The translations under genes and the position numbers were made by a program. A stretch of DNA of 64,000 nucleotides, from positions 620,001 through 684,000 of the forward strand of contig JAHQVT010000010.1 of NCBI GenBank assembly GCA_019634165.1. Direction: 5' to 3'. The notes under the pieces are model-generated. The model had not been told where the DNA came from. It did not search any database and saw nothing but the letters and a program-made list of their open reading frames with translations. Of this stretch, positions 7,816-16,229 are shown piece after piece. This DNA is from Rhodospirillales bacterium. Lineage in GTDB: Bacteria; Pseudomonadota; Alphaproteobacteria; Rhodospirillales; Thalassospiraceae. The number at the start of each line of letters is the position of its first letter. The first letter of the stretch is position 1.

Positions 7816-9030
7816 ATGTCAAAACACCTACATCCTGCCCGCAAGAAGTTTACCCGGTTTTCGTCACGACTACCGTTTGAATTTGGTATGCCAAATGCAA
7901 GCAACATTCACAAACAGGCATCGGATGGCAGCCCGGTATACTTCACTCGCTCCAGCTCTCTCTTGCGTCGTCAAGTGCTTGAAAATGCCCCATCTGTTAC
8001 CATCAAGTCAGATGATTATTACCCACGTGTTCTGAAACTTGAAAGATGGCAGCTAACAGATTTTAGTAAAACACGGATACTTTTTCTTGTGCCATCCGAT
8101 GCGTTGGGAGATTGCGTTGGTATGGCGTTGTTTATGCGGTCATTTAGTAAACATTACCCTGGCACGGAAATTGCCGTTCTGAACAGTGCTAGCGCATCTG
8201 ATATCTTTGCCTTGGTTCCAAATATAGAAATTTTTCAGTTATTCATTTCTGCACACCAAATGGCGCGTTTTAATCACATTATTGATTTGAGTGAGATGGA
8301 AGGATGGAAGGATATTGCTCAAATGCCTGTCAATACTGAGGAGACCCTTTGTGAAGCTTTTGGTATTGCCCCTGAGCCAATCACCCATCGCAAATTATCG
8401 GTAGGTCCGGGCTCAAAAATTGGCATTGTTCCCATGGCGTCTGCTCCTCTTCGAACATTACCACCTGAACTTATCCGAAACATCATTCGACACCTATCCG
8501 AGAAAGAATTTGAAGTTTCGGTACTTCTCAACGCCTATCAGGGAATTATGTCTACCTATAAGGCAGAACTTGGTGTTCCAGAATCACATAGAGTAAAATA
8601 TCTGGATGGTTTTCCCACAGTTGGCGGTTTGATTCAGTTCATCAGCGATCAAGACTATATGATTTTGGCTGATAGTGGTCCTGCGCATATTACCAAGTTA
8701 TTTCAAACTCAGGGACTTGCAATTTATACCTCGGCGTCAGGAAAGACTCTTCAGGGCCGTCACAAAAATCTTCGAAGTTGGCAAAGTTCATTCGCTGGGG
8801 ATTGGTGTGCTGCCCCGTGTGGCCTCGCCAAACTCCGTGCGACAGAGGATGGAAGAATCGGCTGCATGGGAAGCCTGAATTTGTCAGTTGAAGAATTGAA
8901 CGCATTTCCAAGCATGAGGAACAAGGGTATGGCTGAGTTTTTTACATTTAATCAACCTGTTCCTTGTGTCAGGCAACTATCATTAGACTTCGATGAAATA
9001 CTTGGTCTTTTACGAAAAGATTTAGACTAA
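7816..9030 (+). CDS. Glycosyltransferase family 9-like protein
   Basis: About 404 residues resembling ADP-heptose:LPS heptosyltransferase-type GT9 proteins. The donor-side glycine loop appears as PSDALGDCVGMALF (about 93-106), and the late GT9 signature appears as ILADSGPAHITKLF. A Cys-containing stretch near the end (DWCAAPCGL ... GCMG) is also common in these proteins. The acceptor cannot be inferred. ATG 7816 is preferred (GGAG about 11 bases upstream); an in-frame GTG lies at 7795. The gene is richer in A/T-ending codons than its neighbours, which hints at horizontal acquisition. The downstream hairpin at 9073 could end its transcript. Confidence 0.78.
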   Translation: MSKHLHPARKKFTRFSSRLPFEFGMPNASNIHKQASDGSPVYFTRSSSLLRRQVLENAPSVTIKSDDYYPRVLKLERWQLTDFSKTRILFLVPSDALGDCVGMALFMRSFSKHYPGTEIAVLNSASASDIFALVPNIEIFQLFISAHQMARFNHIIDLSEMEGWKDIAQMPVNTEETLCEAFGIAPEPITHRKLSVGPGSKIGIVPMASAPLRTLPPELIRNIIRHLSEKEFEVSVLLNAYQGIMSTYKAELGVPESHRVKYLDGFPTVGGLIQFISDQDYMILADSGPAHITKLFQTQGLAIYTSASGKTLQGRHKNLRSWQSSFAGDWCAAPCGLAKLRATEDGRIGCMGSLNLSVEELNAFPSMRNKGMAEFFTFNQPVPCVRQLSLDFDEILGLLRKDLD

Positions 9031-9072
9031 TTATGGTAGATCACAATTTATCTATGACCAATCACTCCCAAC

Positions 9073-9103
9073 AAAAAAGGGAAGCGGCAAAGCCGCTTCC
9101 CTT
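9073..9103 (-). terminator. Intrinsic terminator for the first porin
   Basis: AAGGGAAGCGGC (9077-9088) pairs with GCCGCTTCCCTT (9092-9103), a 12-bp perfect stem with a 3-base loop. The A run at 9073-9078 becomes a U run on the - strand, so it ends the porin transcript. It lies between two convergent genes. Confidence 0.88.
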
Positions 9104-9128
9104 AAATCTGTAATTCAATTCCGAAGAA

Positions 9129-10157
9129 TTAGAAGGACAGAACCAGACCGGTAACAGCACCATAGCCGTCATTGTCTGAAATGCTTGCACTGTCAGCTTC
9201 GTCATCGAACCAGAAGACAGAAGATTTCCAGGTCACGCCTGCACCAAGGGTGTAAGCAAGACCAAGATCAACGGTGCTGATTTCGCCGGTAGAAGTTACA
9301 CCGGTGTCGCCAACTTCACGGTTGCCATATTCAGCATAACCGTAGGACAGCGAAACTTTCGCAGCGTCCATTGCGTAGGAAACGCCAACGTCATATGCGT
9401 CGGTATCGCCAGCGGTTTTCGAACCTTCACCCTGTGCGTAATCATCTTCGATGTGACCCCAGGAAGAGCCAACGACGAAGTTGCCAAAGCCAACGGTTGC
9501 GCCAACGCCATACCAGTTGCCTTCGCCCTGATTTTCACCAGTTGCGGAAACGCCGAAGGATACACCATCGAAGTCACCCTGGTAGCTTACGCCAGCAGAT
9601 AGGATGTTATCGCCATCGGTTGCGGTGTCGTTATTATTCGAACCGCTGTCATCTGCATAGGAAACGCCAGCCTGGAAGCCACCCATGTTCGGGGTGAAGT
9701 AGGTTACGCGCTTCTGGTCGCCGCTCGACGGAACGGTATCAATCAGGTATGCATCAACCCAGTTGGTGAGATCGCCGTCATTGACGCCAACCGGACCAAC
9801 AGACGGTGCGGTGATGCCGAGAGAATCAGCTGCGCTGTCGTCTTTACCCAATTTAACCTGACCAAAGCCACCGTTAATGAACAGATACTGTTCATCGATC
9901 TGGTCGCTTGAGGTTTCAGCTTCAAGCTCGATTTTCGCACCAACTTCGATGCCGTTATCAAGCGTGGTTTTACCGGAGAAGTGAACTTCTGCGTCGGACT
10001 GAAAAGCGTTTTTGGATTCGCCAACGTCCTGATCAGCAACACCAGCCCACTGTTCCATGTAACCACCAACTTCAAGCTGGATTTTTTCGGAAGCCTGTGC
10101 CGAACCGGCAGCAGCAACAGCGACGAGCGCGCTGGTAGCAAAAAGAATCTTTTTCAT
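9129..10157 (-). CDS. Outer-membrane porin, first of a tandem pair
   Basis: A 342-residue Gram-negative porin: signal peptide MKKILFATSALVAVAAAGSA with cleavage after AQA, then alternating beta-strand sequence rich in Gly, Asp and aromatics, ending in ...LSF with the C-terminal Phe needed for barrel assembly. ATG 10157 is chosen because it starts the signal peptide and has TTGAGGG just upstream; the open frame continues to 10250 without sense. It should form passive diffusion channels. It is closely similar to the next gene over its full length, in particular the start (SVGGYMEQW-type) and the LGAGVTWKSSVFWFDD end. Upstream lies a cluster of CCATTGT half-sites. Confidence 0.92.
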   Translation of the reverse strand: MKKILFATSALVAVAAAGSAQASEKIQLEVGGYMEQWAGVADQDVGESKNAFQSDAEVHFSGKTTLDNGIEVGAKIELEAETSSDQIDEQYLFINGGFGQVKLGKDDSAADSLGITAPSVGPVGVNDGDLTNWVDAYLIDTVPSSGDQKRVTYFTPNMGGFQAGVSYADDSGSNNNDTATDGDNILSAGVSYQGDFDGVSFGVSATGENQGEGNWYGVGATVGFGNFVVGSSWGHIEDDYAQGEGSKTAGDTDAYDVGVSYAMDAAKVSLSYGYAEYGNREVGDTGVTSTGEISTVDLGLAYTLGAGVTWKSSVFWFDDEADSASISDNDGYGAVTGLVLSF

Positions 10158-10234
10158 CTTTACCCTCAATAGATTGACGTTTCGGGACGAAGGGATGAAC
10201 CGAGCGGCCCTTCGATCTGTCGAGAGCGATAAAG

Positions 10235-10278
10235 CCATTGTAATGAACAATGGTCAACTATCTTAAATGACCATTGTT
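10235..10278. promoter_or_regulatory. Three-half-site operator candidate upstream of porin 1
   Basis: CCATTGT occurs at 10235-10241, its complement ACAATGG at 10247-10253, and CCATTGT again at 10271-10277. The second and third form an 11-bp perfect inverted repeat (AACAATGGTCA / TGACCATTGTT) with an 11-base spacer. The cluster lies 78-121 bases upstream of the porin 1 start, where a transcription factor would act. The factor is unknown, and the second porin lacks these sites. Confidence 0.5.
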
Positions 10279-10657
10279 TATTTAATTATCTATCTGTGTC
10301 ATTTTAGCAACAATATTGAACTGCTGGACTGACCAGAATGCTATTCACTGGATATTAAATAATGCCACCGTGCTCCAATAATTTAATAATTTTGAATAAA
10401 TAACTTATGGTCATTAATTATCTCTGCAGAATGCTTGTCTTGGTCTGTGAATGTAACCATCACAGTTAGGTCTCAATGAATAGAATCATAAATGGGAAAT
10501 AAAACAGCAGCCAGAAAAGGCAATCTGGTGCTTATCCTGTTAGCAAGGCCAATGCTGCTCAGCCAACATAGGATAGAGGCATCTCAGAAACTTAACCAGT
10601 CGCAGCTCCTGACGTCCTTGCCACCCTGAGAGAAACACCTGACAAAACCTTTTGGCT
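10279..10657. other. AT-rich intergenic region between the two porins
   Basis: No gene is supported here. The first part is strongly AT-rich (for example TTAATTATC, AATAATTTAATAATTTTG) and probably carries distal control sites of porin 1. The part near 10500-10650 is of ordinary composition. No further repeat or RNA fold was convincing. Confidence 0.5.
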
Positions 10658-10662
10658 TAAAC

Positions 10663-10696
10663 AAAAAAAGAAGGAGGTGGAAAATCCACCTCCTTC
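10663..10696 (-). terminator. Intrinsic terminator for the second porin
   Basis: GAAGGAGGTGG (10670-10680) pairs with CCACCTCCTTC (10686-10696). The preceding A7 run becomes a U tail on the - strand. The stem contains an SD-like GGAGG, but no start codon follows it. Confidence 0.88.
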
Positions 10697-10721
10697 AATT
10701 TTTCAACTAACCCTAAAAGGA

Positions 10722-11753
10722 TTAGAAGGACAGTGCGAGACCGGTAACAACGCCGTAACCGTCGTTGTCGTCAGCCGAACCTGCGTCTTTACCTTGGTCG
10801 TCGAACCAGAAGACCGAAGACTTCCAAGTCACGCCAGCGCCGAGCGTGTAAGCAAGGCCAAGGTCAACGGTGCTGATTTCATCAGTGCCATCGATGGCAG
10901 CGGTATCGTCTTTTTCGCCGTAACCATAACCAAGCGAGATTTTCGCTGCGTCCATTGCGTAGGAAACGCCGATATCGAAATCGGTGGTGTCGTCACGATA
11001 GGACGTTGCTTTGCCTTGGCCGAATTCGCCTTCTTCCTGCAAAACAGAACCGCCAACGGTGAATGCGCCAAAGCCAACATTCGCGCCAACGCCGTACCAG
11101 TTGCCTTCGCCTTGTTTCTCACCAACAAGAGAAACAGCAACGGAAACACCATCAAAGTCGCCACTGTATTCTACACCAGCAGAAACGATGGCGTCACCAC
11201 CAGTGGCTTTATCAACGTTTTCAGAACCGCTGTCATCCGTGTAAGAAACACCAGCGCGGAAACCACCCATTACTGGGGTGTAGTAGGTCAGACGCTTCGC
11301 ATCACCACCAGCCGGAATGACGGTATCTGGAAGAGTATTAACGGTAACCCAGTTGCCAAGATCGCCATCGTTGACGCCAACCGGGCCAACAGACGGTGCG
11401 GTGATACCCATATCAGCAGCAGCGCCGTCTTCGGCACCAAGCTTAACCTGACCGAAGCCACCATTGATGTAGAGATACTGTTCATCGATCATGCTGGTGT
11501 CGTTACCACCTTCACCTTCGAGCTCGATTTTAGCACCAACTTCGATGCCGTTATCAAGGGTGGTCGAACCGGAGAAGTGGACTTCGGTGTCGGACTGGAA
11601 TGCGTTTACGGATTCGCCTTTGTCCTGATCAGCAACACCGATCCACTGTTCCATGTAACCACCAACCGAAAGGCTGATTTTTTCGGAAGCCTGTGCCTGG
11701 CCTGCGAATGCGACAGCGACGAGTGCGCTGGAAGCAACAAGAATCTTTTTCAT
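10722..11753 (-). CDS. Outer-membrane porin, second of a tandem pair
   Basis: A 343-residue porin paralogous to the preceding gene and expected to form a general diffusion channel. The signal peptide is MKKILVASSALVAVAFAGQA, the mature start is SEKISLSVGGYMEQWIGVAD, and the terminal segment ends in ALSF. ATG 11753 follows TTGAGGG, the same leader spacing as in porin 1. Each gene has its own terminator and upstream region, so they are separate transcription units that can be regulated differently. A small TAGCGTA/TACGCTA hairpin (11775-11792) lies in the leader about 22 bases upstream of the start. Tandem duplication is the simplest origin. Confidence 0.92.
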   Translation of the reverse strand: MKKILVASSALVAVAFAGQAQASEKISLSVGGYMEQWIGVADQDKGESVNAFQSDTEVHFSGSTTLDNGIEVGAKIELEGEGGNDTSMIDEQYLYINGGFGQVKLGAEDGAAADMGITAPSVGPVGVNDGDLGNWVTVNTLPDTVIPAGGDAKRLTYYTPVMGGFRAGVSYTDDSGSENVDKATGGDAIVSAGVEYSGDFDGVSVAVSLVGEKQGEGNWYGVGANVGFGAFTVGGSVLQEEGEFGQGKATSYRDDTTDFDIGVSYAMDAAKISLGYGYGEKDDTAAIDGTDEISTVDLGLAYTLGAGVTWKSSVFWFDDQGKDAGSADDNDGYGVVTGLALSF

Positions 11754-12006
11754 CTTTTCCCTCAACGTCTTTGTTAGCGTATTTTTACGCTACAAAAATT
11801 ATTTGGACAGCTTATGCCGCCCGGTTCGAGACGAATGGAGCCACCATTTGAAAGCCACGTCAACCAATCCTGTGACCAAAAGGATACATTCGCCACACAC
11901 TGTGGCAAAAAAAACACACTGGTTTTCTTTGATTGCAAAGAAGTTCCGCCCTATATTCGCAGCAAATCTTGGCTTCACCTCTTTTCAAAACGTCTAAAGG
12001 CCGGAA

Positions 12007-12573
12007 ATGGTAACCTTTTCTTCCATCAAATCACTGATGTCAGGTGCGGGACTCGCTTTGGTCCTTGCTGGATGTTCTTACGGTTCCGTCGATTATGATC
12101 AGTTTCCTGGATCTGCGACGACAGATGAACGTGTTAACGGCAAAGCAATGACTCGCGCCCAGGAAAAGGAGCGTGGCGGTCTGTTTGGCGAAGATGGCCT
12201 GAACATTTTTGGCGGCGAAGACAGCCAAAAAGGTGGTGGAACAGGTATTGGTGTAAATACATTCCTGTGGCGCGCCACCCTTGATACGCTTTCATTCATG
12301 CCGCTGAATTCCGCCGACCCGTTTGGTGGCGTCATTATTTCTGATTGGTATACGCCGGTAGAAACGCCGAATGAGCGTTTCAAGCTAACCGCCTATATAC
12401 TTGGCACGGCCCTTCGTTCGGATGCCATCAAGGTTTCAGTGTTCCGACAGGTCAATGTCGGACCAAACCAGTGGCAAGATGCCGTTGTTGAAGATGGTAC
12501 TGTGACTGCGATGGAAGATGCGATTCTAACGCGTGCACGCCAGTTGCGCATCGACAGTGCAAACGCCCAATAG
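12007..12573 (+). CDS. DUF3576 lipoprotein
   Basis: A 188-residue lipoprotein. The N-terminal signal ends in the lipobox LVLAGC, so it is lipidated at about C23 and probably resides in the outer or inner membrane facing the periplasm. The body (GVNTFLWRATLDTLSFMPLN, GGVIISDWYTP, ERFKLTAYILGTALRSDAI) matches the DUF3576 family as I remember it, whose function is unknown. In Rhodospirillales relatives this gene precedes leuS, lptE and holA. Here the same order holds, except that leuS is reduced to a short ORF. The envelope location and neighbouring lptE suggest, without proving, a role in outer-membrane assembly. Confidence 0.88.
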   Translation: MVTFSSIKSLMSGAGLALVLAGCSYGSVDYDQFPGSATTDERVNGKAMTRAQEKERGGLFGEDGLNIFGGEDSQKGGGTGIGVNTFLWRATLDTLSFMPLNSADPFGGVIISDWYTPVETPNERFKLTAYILGTALRSDAIKVSVFRQVNVGPNQWQDAVVEDGTVTAMEDAILTRARQLRIDSANAQ

Positions 12574-12577
12574 GCTT

Positions 12578-13261
12578 ATGCCAGCCCGCACTTCCTATAT
12601 ATCGCCAGAATATAACCCCCATTCGCTAGAACGCGATTGGGGGTTCTTCATGCGTACCCAGCACCCGGAAATTTATACTGAGTTGCCAATCGGGCTTGGT
12701 GCGTTACGCCAAACATTATTCAAAACGATATCGAGGCACTGCGTTTCGGACATACGCTCTGACGCCCTGACAGATACCGATCAGATAGAGACGACCTCCG
12801 TGCCAGTAAAGGTTTCCACCGATACCGTTCCAAACAGCGCATCAGAAATGTATCGCGAAGTTGGGTTGGATGTTCTGACCTTATCACTGCTGGCAGATGT
12901 GCCAATTCACCGGCCACGCCATCTAACCCAAAACAGTCTGGTCGGCCATTGGCGCTGGCTTCGGCAGGTTTGGCGACTCATGGCACCGTTATCAGATGCT
13001 TCCACACCGCCTGCGCACGTGAGCCCAGCAAAAGTGCATCACAACATCGCTGAGGCCATAGCACAGGGCCGCAACAACATCGCCATTGCGCTGCTCCGCC
13101 AAAGTTTCCAAGAGATAGAAGACGCAGATGCGGCCGAGTTGGCAGATTCGCATCAATCTTTCCTTGCCAATCTAACTCTGTTTTGCCCTTTTATCGGAAC
13201 CGAACTATTGTGGCGGCAGGGTCTGATCACAGCACCCAAGGCAGAAGGCTTGATTGAATGA
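12578..13261 (+). CDS. LeuRS-derived protein lacking the catalytic core
   Basis: This 227-residue ORF sits where leuS is expected (DUF3576 - leuS - lptE - holA) and resembles the C-terminal part of leucyl-tRNA synthetase. SEMYREVGLDVLTLSLLADV aligns with the post-KMSKS region (...EKYGADTxRLFMLxxxP), HWRWLRQVWRLM with the start of the anticodon-binding helices, and VHHNIAEAI plus the ending FCPFIGTELLWRQG with the rest of that domain. KVSTD may be the decayed KMSKS. The Rossmann fold, HIGH motif and editing domain are absent. The first residues (YNPHSLERDW) recall the LeuRS N-terminus, but that DNA is also the arm of a hairpin. ATG 12650 is an alternative start. It overlaps lptE by ATGA, so it is still translated in frame. 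Confidence 0.65.
   Translation: MPARTSYISPEYNPHSLERDWGFFMRTQHPEIYTELPIGLGALRQTLFKTISRHCVSDIRSDALTDTDQIETTSVPVKVSTDTVPNSASEMYREVGLDVLTLSLLADVPIHRPRHLTQNSLVGHWRWLRQVWRLMAPLSDASTPPAHVSPAKVHHNIAEAIAQGRNNIAIALLRQSFQEIEDADAAELADSHQSFLANLTLFCPFIGTELLWRQGLITAPKAEGLIE
12614..12645 (+). other. Strong hairpin in or before the leuS-derived ORF
   Basis: The arm 12614-12626 (AACCCCCATTCGC) pairs with 12633-12645 (GCGATTGGGGGTT) over 12 of 13 positions with a 6-base loop. It is followed by TTC-TTC rather than a pure T run. It could be a weak terminator after the DUF3576 gene or a structure that limits translation of the ORF from ATG 12578. In the latter case ATG 12650 directly after it would be the usable start. 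Confidence 0.5.
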
Positions 13262-13764
13262 GATTGCGTGCGGTTTTTCCAGTTCTGGCACTTGTTGCAC
13301 TTACCACCCTTAATGCATGCGGCTTTCGCCCGCTCTATGCAACCGACAGCAGTGGTCAAAGTACCGCATTCGATATGGCACAAGTTGATATTGCCTTGAT
13401 CAATGATCGAGTCGGACAGGTGACCAGAAACGCGCTTATTGAAACACTTACCCCGCGTGGGCAAGTTTCAAACCCGCTTTATGATTTAAAAGTCACGTTA
13501 TCTGAATCAACAAGCGGGCAAGGCTTCACCAAAGACAATGAAGCCACCATTTCTGATTATCTTGTGTCCGCAACATACGAACTGACACGCAAATCCGATT
13601 CGAAAGTGTTGCGCAAAGGTACGGTCCGCGCCCGCACAAGCTTTAACATTGTCGATTCCGATTATGCGAGCATCGAGGCCGAAGATGCCGCCCGAAACGA
13701 CGCGACCAAACAGCTTGCCCAGCAGCTTGCCAATCAGGTCGCAATCGGATTGCGATCGCAATAA
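13258..13764 (+). CDS. lptE: LPS-assembly lipoprotein LptE
   Basis: A 168-residue outer-membrane lipoprotein that plugs the LptD barrel and helps deliver lipopolysaccharide to the cell surface. The signal peptide ends in the lipobox TLNAC followed by GFRPLYA, the typical LptE start. The remainder has the alternating pattern of the family (YDLKVTLSES, YLVSATYELTRKSDSKVLRKG) and a helical C-terminus. Its ATG overlaps the stop of the leuS-derived ORF (ATGA), so translation is coupled. holA follows about 60 bases later. Confidence 0.9.
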   Translation: MRLRAVFPVLALVALTTLNACGFRPLYATDSSGQSTAFDMAQVDIALINDRVGQVTRNALIETLTPRGQVSNPLYDLKVTLSESTSGQGFTKDNEATISDYLVSATYELTRKSDSKVLRKGTVRARTSFNIVDSDYASIEAEDAARNDATKQLAQQLANQVAIGLRSQ

Positions 13765-13824
13765 ACTCCTGGTCAGCATATCCAGCGCGATACGGCTTAA
13801 CCACACAGACGAATAAGGGGCTCC

Positions 13825-14856
13825 ATGAAGCTTAAGGCTGCTCAGGTCGAAACCTTTTTGCGCGCACCAGATGCAAAGGCACAGCTCGTCCTGATCTATG
13901 GTGAGGACGAAGGTCTTGTACGTGAACGTGCCGTGCGTCTGGCAAAAACGGTGGTTGAAGACCTTAAAGACCCCTTTCGCGTTATCGAGCTTGGCATTCC
14001 CCACCTAAAAGAAGATGGCGGGCGCCTGCGTGACGAGGCCGCTGCGCTCAGTTTTGGTGGTGGACGCCGCGTTATTCGAATCCGTGATATCGGCGAAGCA
14101 CAAGCCCCCCTCATTGCCGATTTTCTCGGCGACCCGGCAGGTGATGCATTGATTGTCATCGAAGCAGGAAGCCTTCCGACCCGATCCAAGCTACGTCAGG
14201 CTGTTGAAAAGGCCGGCAATGGCATGGCCCTGCCCTGCTATGCTGATAGTGGCCGCGACATTGAAGGCCTTATCCAATCGATTATGGAAGACCACAAACT
14301 GCGGATTGACCGTGATGCAACACGCTATCTGGTCGCCAATTTGGGCTCAGACCGCATGATTTCACGAAGCGAGCTTGAAAAGCTTGCCCTTTATGCGCTT
14401 AAGGAAGGGCAAGTCACCCTTGCCGATGCCATGGCCTGCGTTGGGGATAGTTCTGCCCACCACTATGATGATGTCATTCAGGCCGTTTCACAGGGCAATG
14501 TCGTCAATCTTGATGCAGCCTTGACCCGGTTGGTCGAAGAAGGCCTCAACCCGGTTGGCGCGCTTCGTATGATGATCGGCTATTTTCAGAAACTGCATTT
14601 GGTCAAAGGTCAGATTGCCCAAGGTACGAACGCCGAGCAGGCAATGAAGTCCCTGCGCCCACCGTTGTTTTTCAAGGCAGCAGACCAGTTCCGTGCAAAC
14701 CTGAACAATTGGGCAGTTAATAACCTCCAACGTGCTTTGCAAATCCTGCTTGAAGCAGAAAAAGACTGCAAAAGCGGCCTTGCGATCCCAGAAACCATCG
14801 CCCATCGCGCAATGATCAAGGTCGCCGTTGCCCGCCAAAAACAAGCACGTCGTTAG
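13825..14856 (+). CDS. holA: DNA polymerase III subunit delta
   Basis: A 343-residue clamp-loader subunit that opens the beta sliding clamp during replication. Typical delta features: an N-terminal start that extracts the polymer (KLKAAQVETFLRAP), LVLIYGEDEGLVRERA, the non-catalytic AAA-like fold with LPCYADSGRDIEGLIQ, the helical lid (RMISRSELEKLALYAL) and the C-terminal collar with AHYDDVIQA-like and LNPVGALRMMIGYFQKL segments. The length is usual. It ends the DUF3576-leuS'-lptE-holA operon and converges with parB. Confidence 0.93.
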   Translation: MKLKAAQVETFLRAPDAKAQLVLIYGEDEGLVRERAVRLAKTVVEDLKDPFRVIELGIPHLKEDGGRLRDEAAALSFGGGRRVIRIRDIGEAQAPLIADFLGDPAGDALIVIEAGSLPTRSKLRQAVEKAGNGMALPCYADSGRDIEGLIQSIMEDHKLRIDRDATRYLVANLGSDRMISRSELEKLALYALKEGQVTLADAMACVGDSSAHHYDDVIQAVSQGNVVNLDAALTRLVEEGLNPVGALRMMIGYFQKLHLVKGQIAQGTNAEQAMKSLRPPLFFKAADQFRANLNNWAVNNLQRALQILLEAEKDCKSGLAIPETIAHRAMIKVAVARQKQARR

Positions 14857-14933
14857 GATAAAACCGAATCGGGAACCCCCACAACAAATCGCGGTTAAAG
14901 CGCCCCATCGACAATGTATCCAACCGATACAGA

Positions 14934-14963
14934 AAAACGGGCCACCCAATGGATGACCCGTTT
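14934..14963 (-). terminator. Terminator downstream of parB
   Basis: AAACGGG...CCC (14935-14947) pairs with GG...CCCGTTT (14951-14963), two positions being wobble pairs. An A run just left of it gives a U tail on the - strand. It could serve holA weakly from the other side. Confidence 0.7.
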
Positions 14964-14990
14964 GTAATCAATCATGACATCTGATTTGGC

Positions 14991-16229
14991 TTAAGCTTTG
15001 TCATTGATGATCAACTCATCAAGCTCATCCTCGCCAATCTGATCGGATTCGATCGGCGCATCGCCTTCGGGCCCGTCAATGATCATCGCTGCATCCGCCA
15101 TACCTTCGTCTTCTGGCAAAGTCGCATCAGCAATGTTTTCCAGCTCTGCTGTCAAGTCATCGTCACTGCCTGTATCGCCGTCGCCGTCACTACCGCCGTC
15201 AGATGCAGAATCAACATCGCTGTCATCATCTTCGATAAACATCGAGTCGAACTCGTTCTCTTCTGGGTTTACCGAATCATCCATTTCTTCATCGCTGCCC
15301 AGATCACTGGCTTTGCCATGCGTCAGGCGCTGTAAAATATCGTCGAGCTGTTCAAGCGTTTCATACCGAATGGAGATTTTTCCAGCAGCACCATCAAAGT
15401 CGATATTGACCGCTAACCCCAACATATTGCTAAGGTCACGCTCCAAAGACACTGTATCTGGGTCTTTATTCACGGAAGCCCCACCATTAGACTTCTTCGG
15501 GCGAGATGCTTTACCGCCATCTGTTTTGACCAGTTTTTCGGTCTGGCGAACATTCAAACCCTTTTTAACGATCTGACCGGCAAGCTCGACGGCATTTTCC
15601 GCGCCCAATAACGCACGTGCATGACCGGAGCTTAGAACCTTATCAGACAACATCTGCTTAATCGGTGATGGTAGTGCCAACAGACGCAAGCTATTGGCAA
15701 TGTGGCTTCGGCTTTTACCCAGCGCCTGCCCCAATGCTTCCTGCGTATGCGAAAATTCGCTCATCAGGCGGTTATAGCCTTCTGCCTCTTCAAGCGGCGA
15801 AAGGTCCTGACGTTGCAGGTTTTCGATTAGGGCAATTTCGGCCGTTTCGCGATCATCGAAATCACGTACTAAAACCGGAACTTCATGAAGCTGCGCACGC
15901 TGTGCTGCACGCCAGCGGCGCTCACCAGCAATGATTTCATAGGTGGTTTCGCCCGTCGAAGACGCACGCACAAGAATCGGCTGAATGATGCCTTTTTCGC
16001 GGATCGAAGCCGCCAGATCATCAATCGCTTCGTCGTCAAAATTGCTCCGCGGCTGAAACGGCGAAGGTCGCAGATCGGTAATTGCAATCAATTGGGTCGT
16101 ACCACCCGGCCCCGGATGAGCAGCAGGTGCAGTGTCGCCACCGGCAACCGCAACGCCAACATCCTCGTCTTCTTCCCCTAGAAGTGCCGAAAGCCCACGT
16201 CCCAAGCCGCGTTTCTTTGCATCACTCAT
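14991..16229 (-). CDS. parB: Chromosome-partitioning protein ParB with long acidic tail
   Basis: ParB binds parS and, as a CTP-dependent clamp, spreads along the origin region to drive segregation with ParA. The N-terminal ParA-contact motif is RGLGRGLSALLG. The CTP-binding/Srx-like domain has PFQPR and the box GERR at residues 102-105; the helix-turn-helix parS-binding segment is QEALGQALGKSRSHIANSLR; the dimerisation segment ends near residue 310 (TLEQLDDILQRLTH). After that comes a tail of about 100 residues made largely of Asp, Glu, Ser and Gly. This makes the protein 412 residues against about 290 usually. It overlaps parA by ATGA and is last in rsmG-parA-parB. Confidence 0.96.
   Translation of the reverse strand: MSDAKKRGLGRGLSALLGEEDEDVGVAVAGGDTAPAAHPGPGGTTQLIAITDLRPSPFQPRSNFDDEAIDDLAASIREKGIIQPILVRASSTGETTYEIIAGERRWRAAQRAQLHEVPVLVRDFDDRETAEIALIENLQRQDLSPLEEAEGYNRLMSEFSHTQEALGQALGKSRSHIANSLRLLALPSPIKQMLSDKVLSSGHARALLGAENAVELAGQIVKKGLNVRQTEKLVKTDGGKASRPKKSNGGASVNKDPDTVSLERDLSNMLGLAVNIDFDGAAGKISIRYETLEQLDDILQRLTHGKASDLGSDEEMDDSVNPEENEFDSMFIEDDDSDVDSASDGGSDGDGDTGSDDDLTAELENIADATLPEDEGMADAAMIIDGPEGDAPIESDQIGEDELDELIINDKA

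Noticed and set aside
10677-11777. Long + strand frame opposite porin 2 (366 codons)
   Set aside because: It is the antisense shadow of the porin reading frame; no ribosome-binding site or family similarity.
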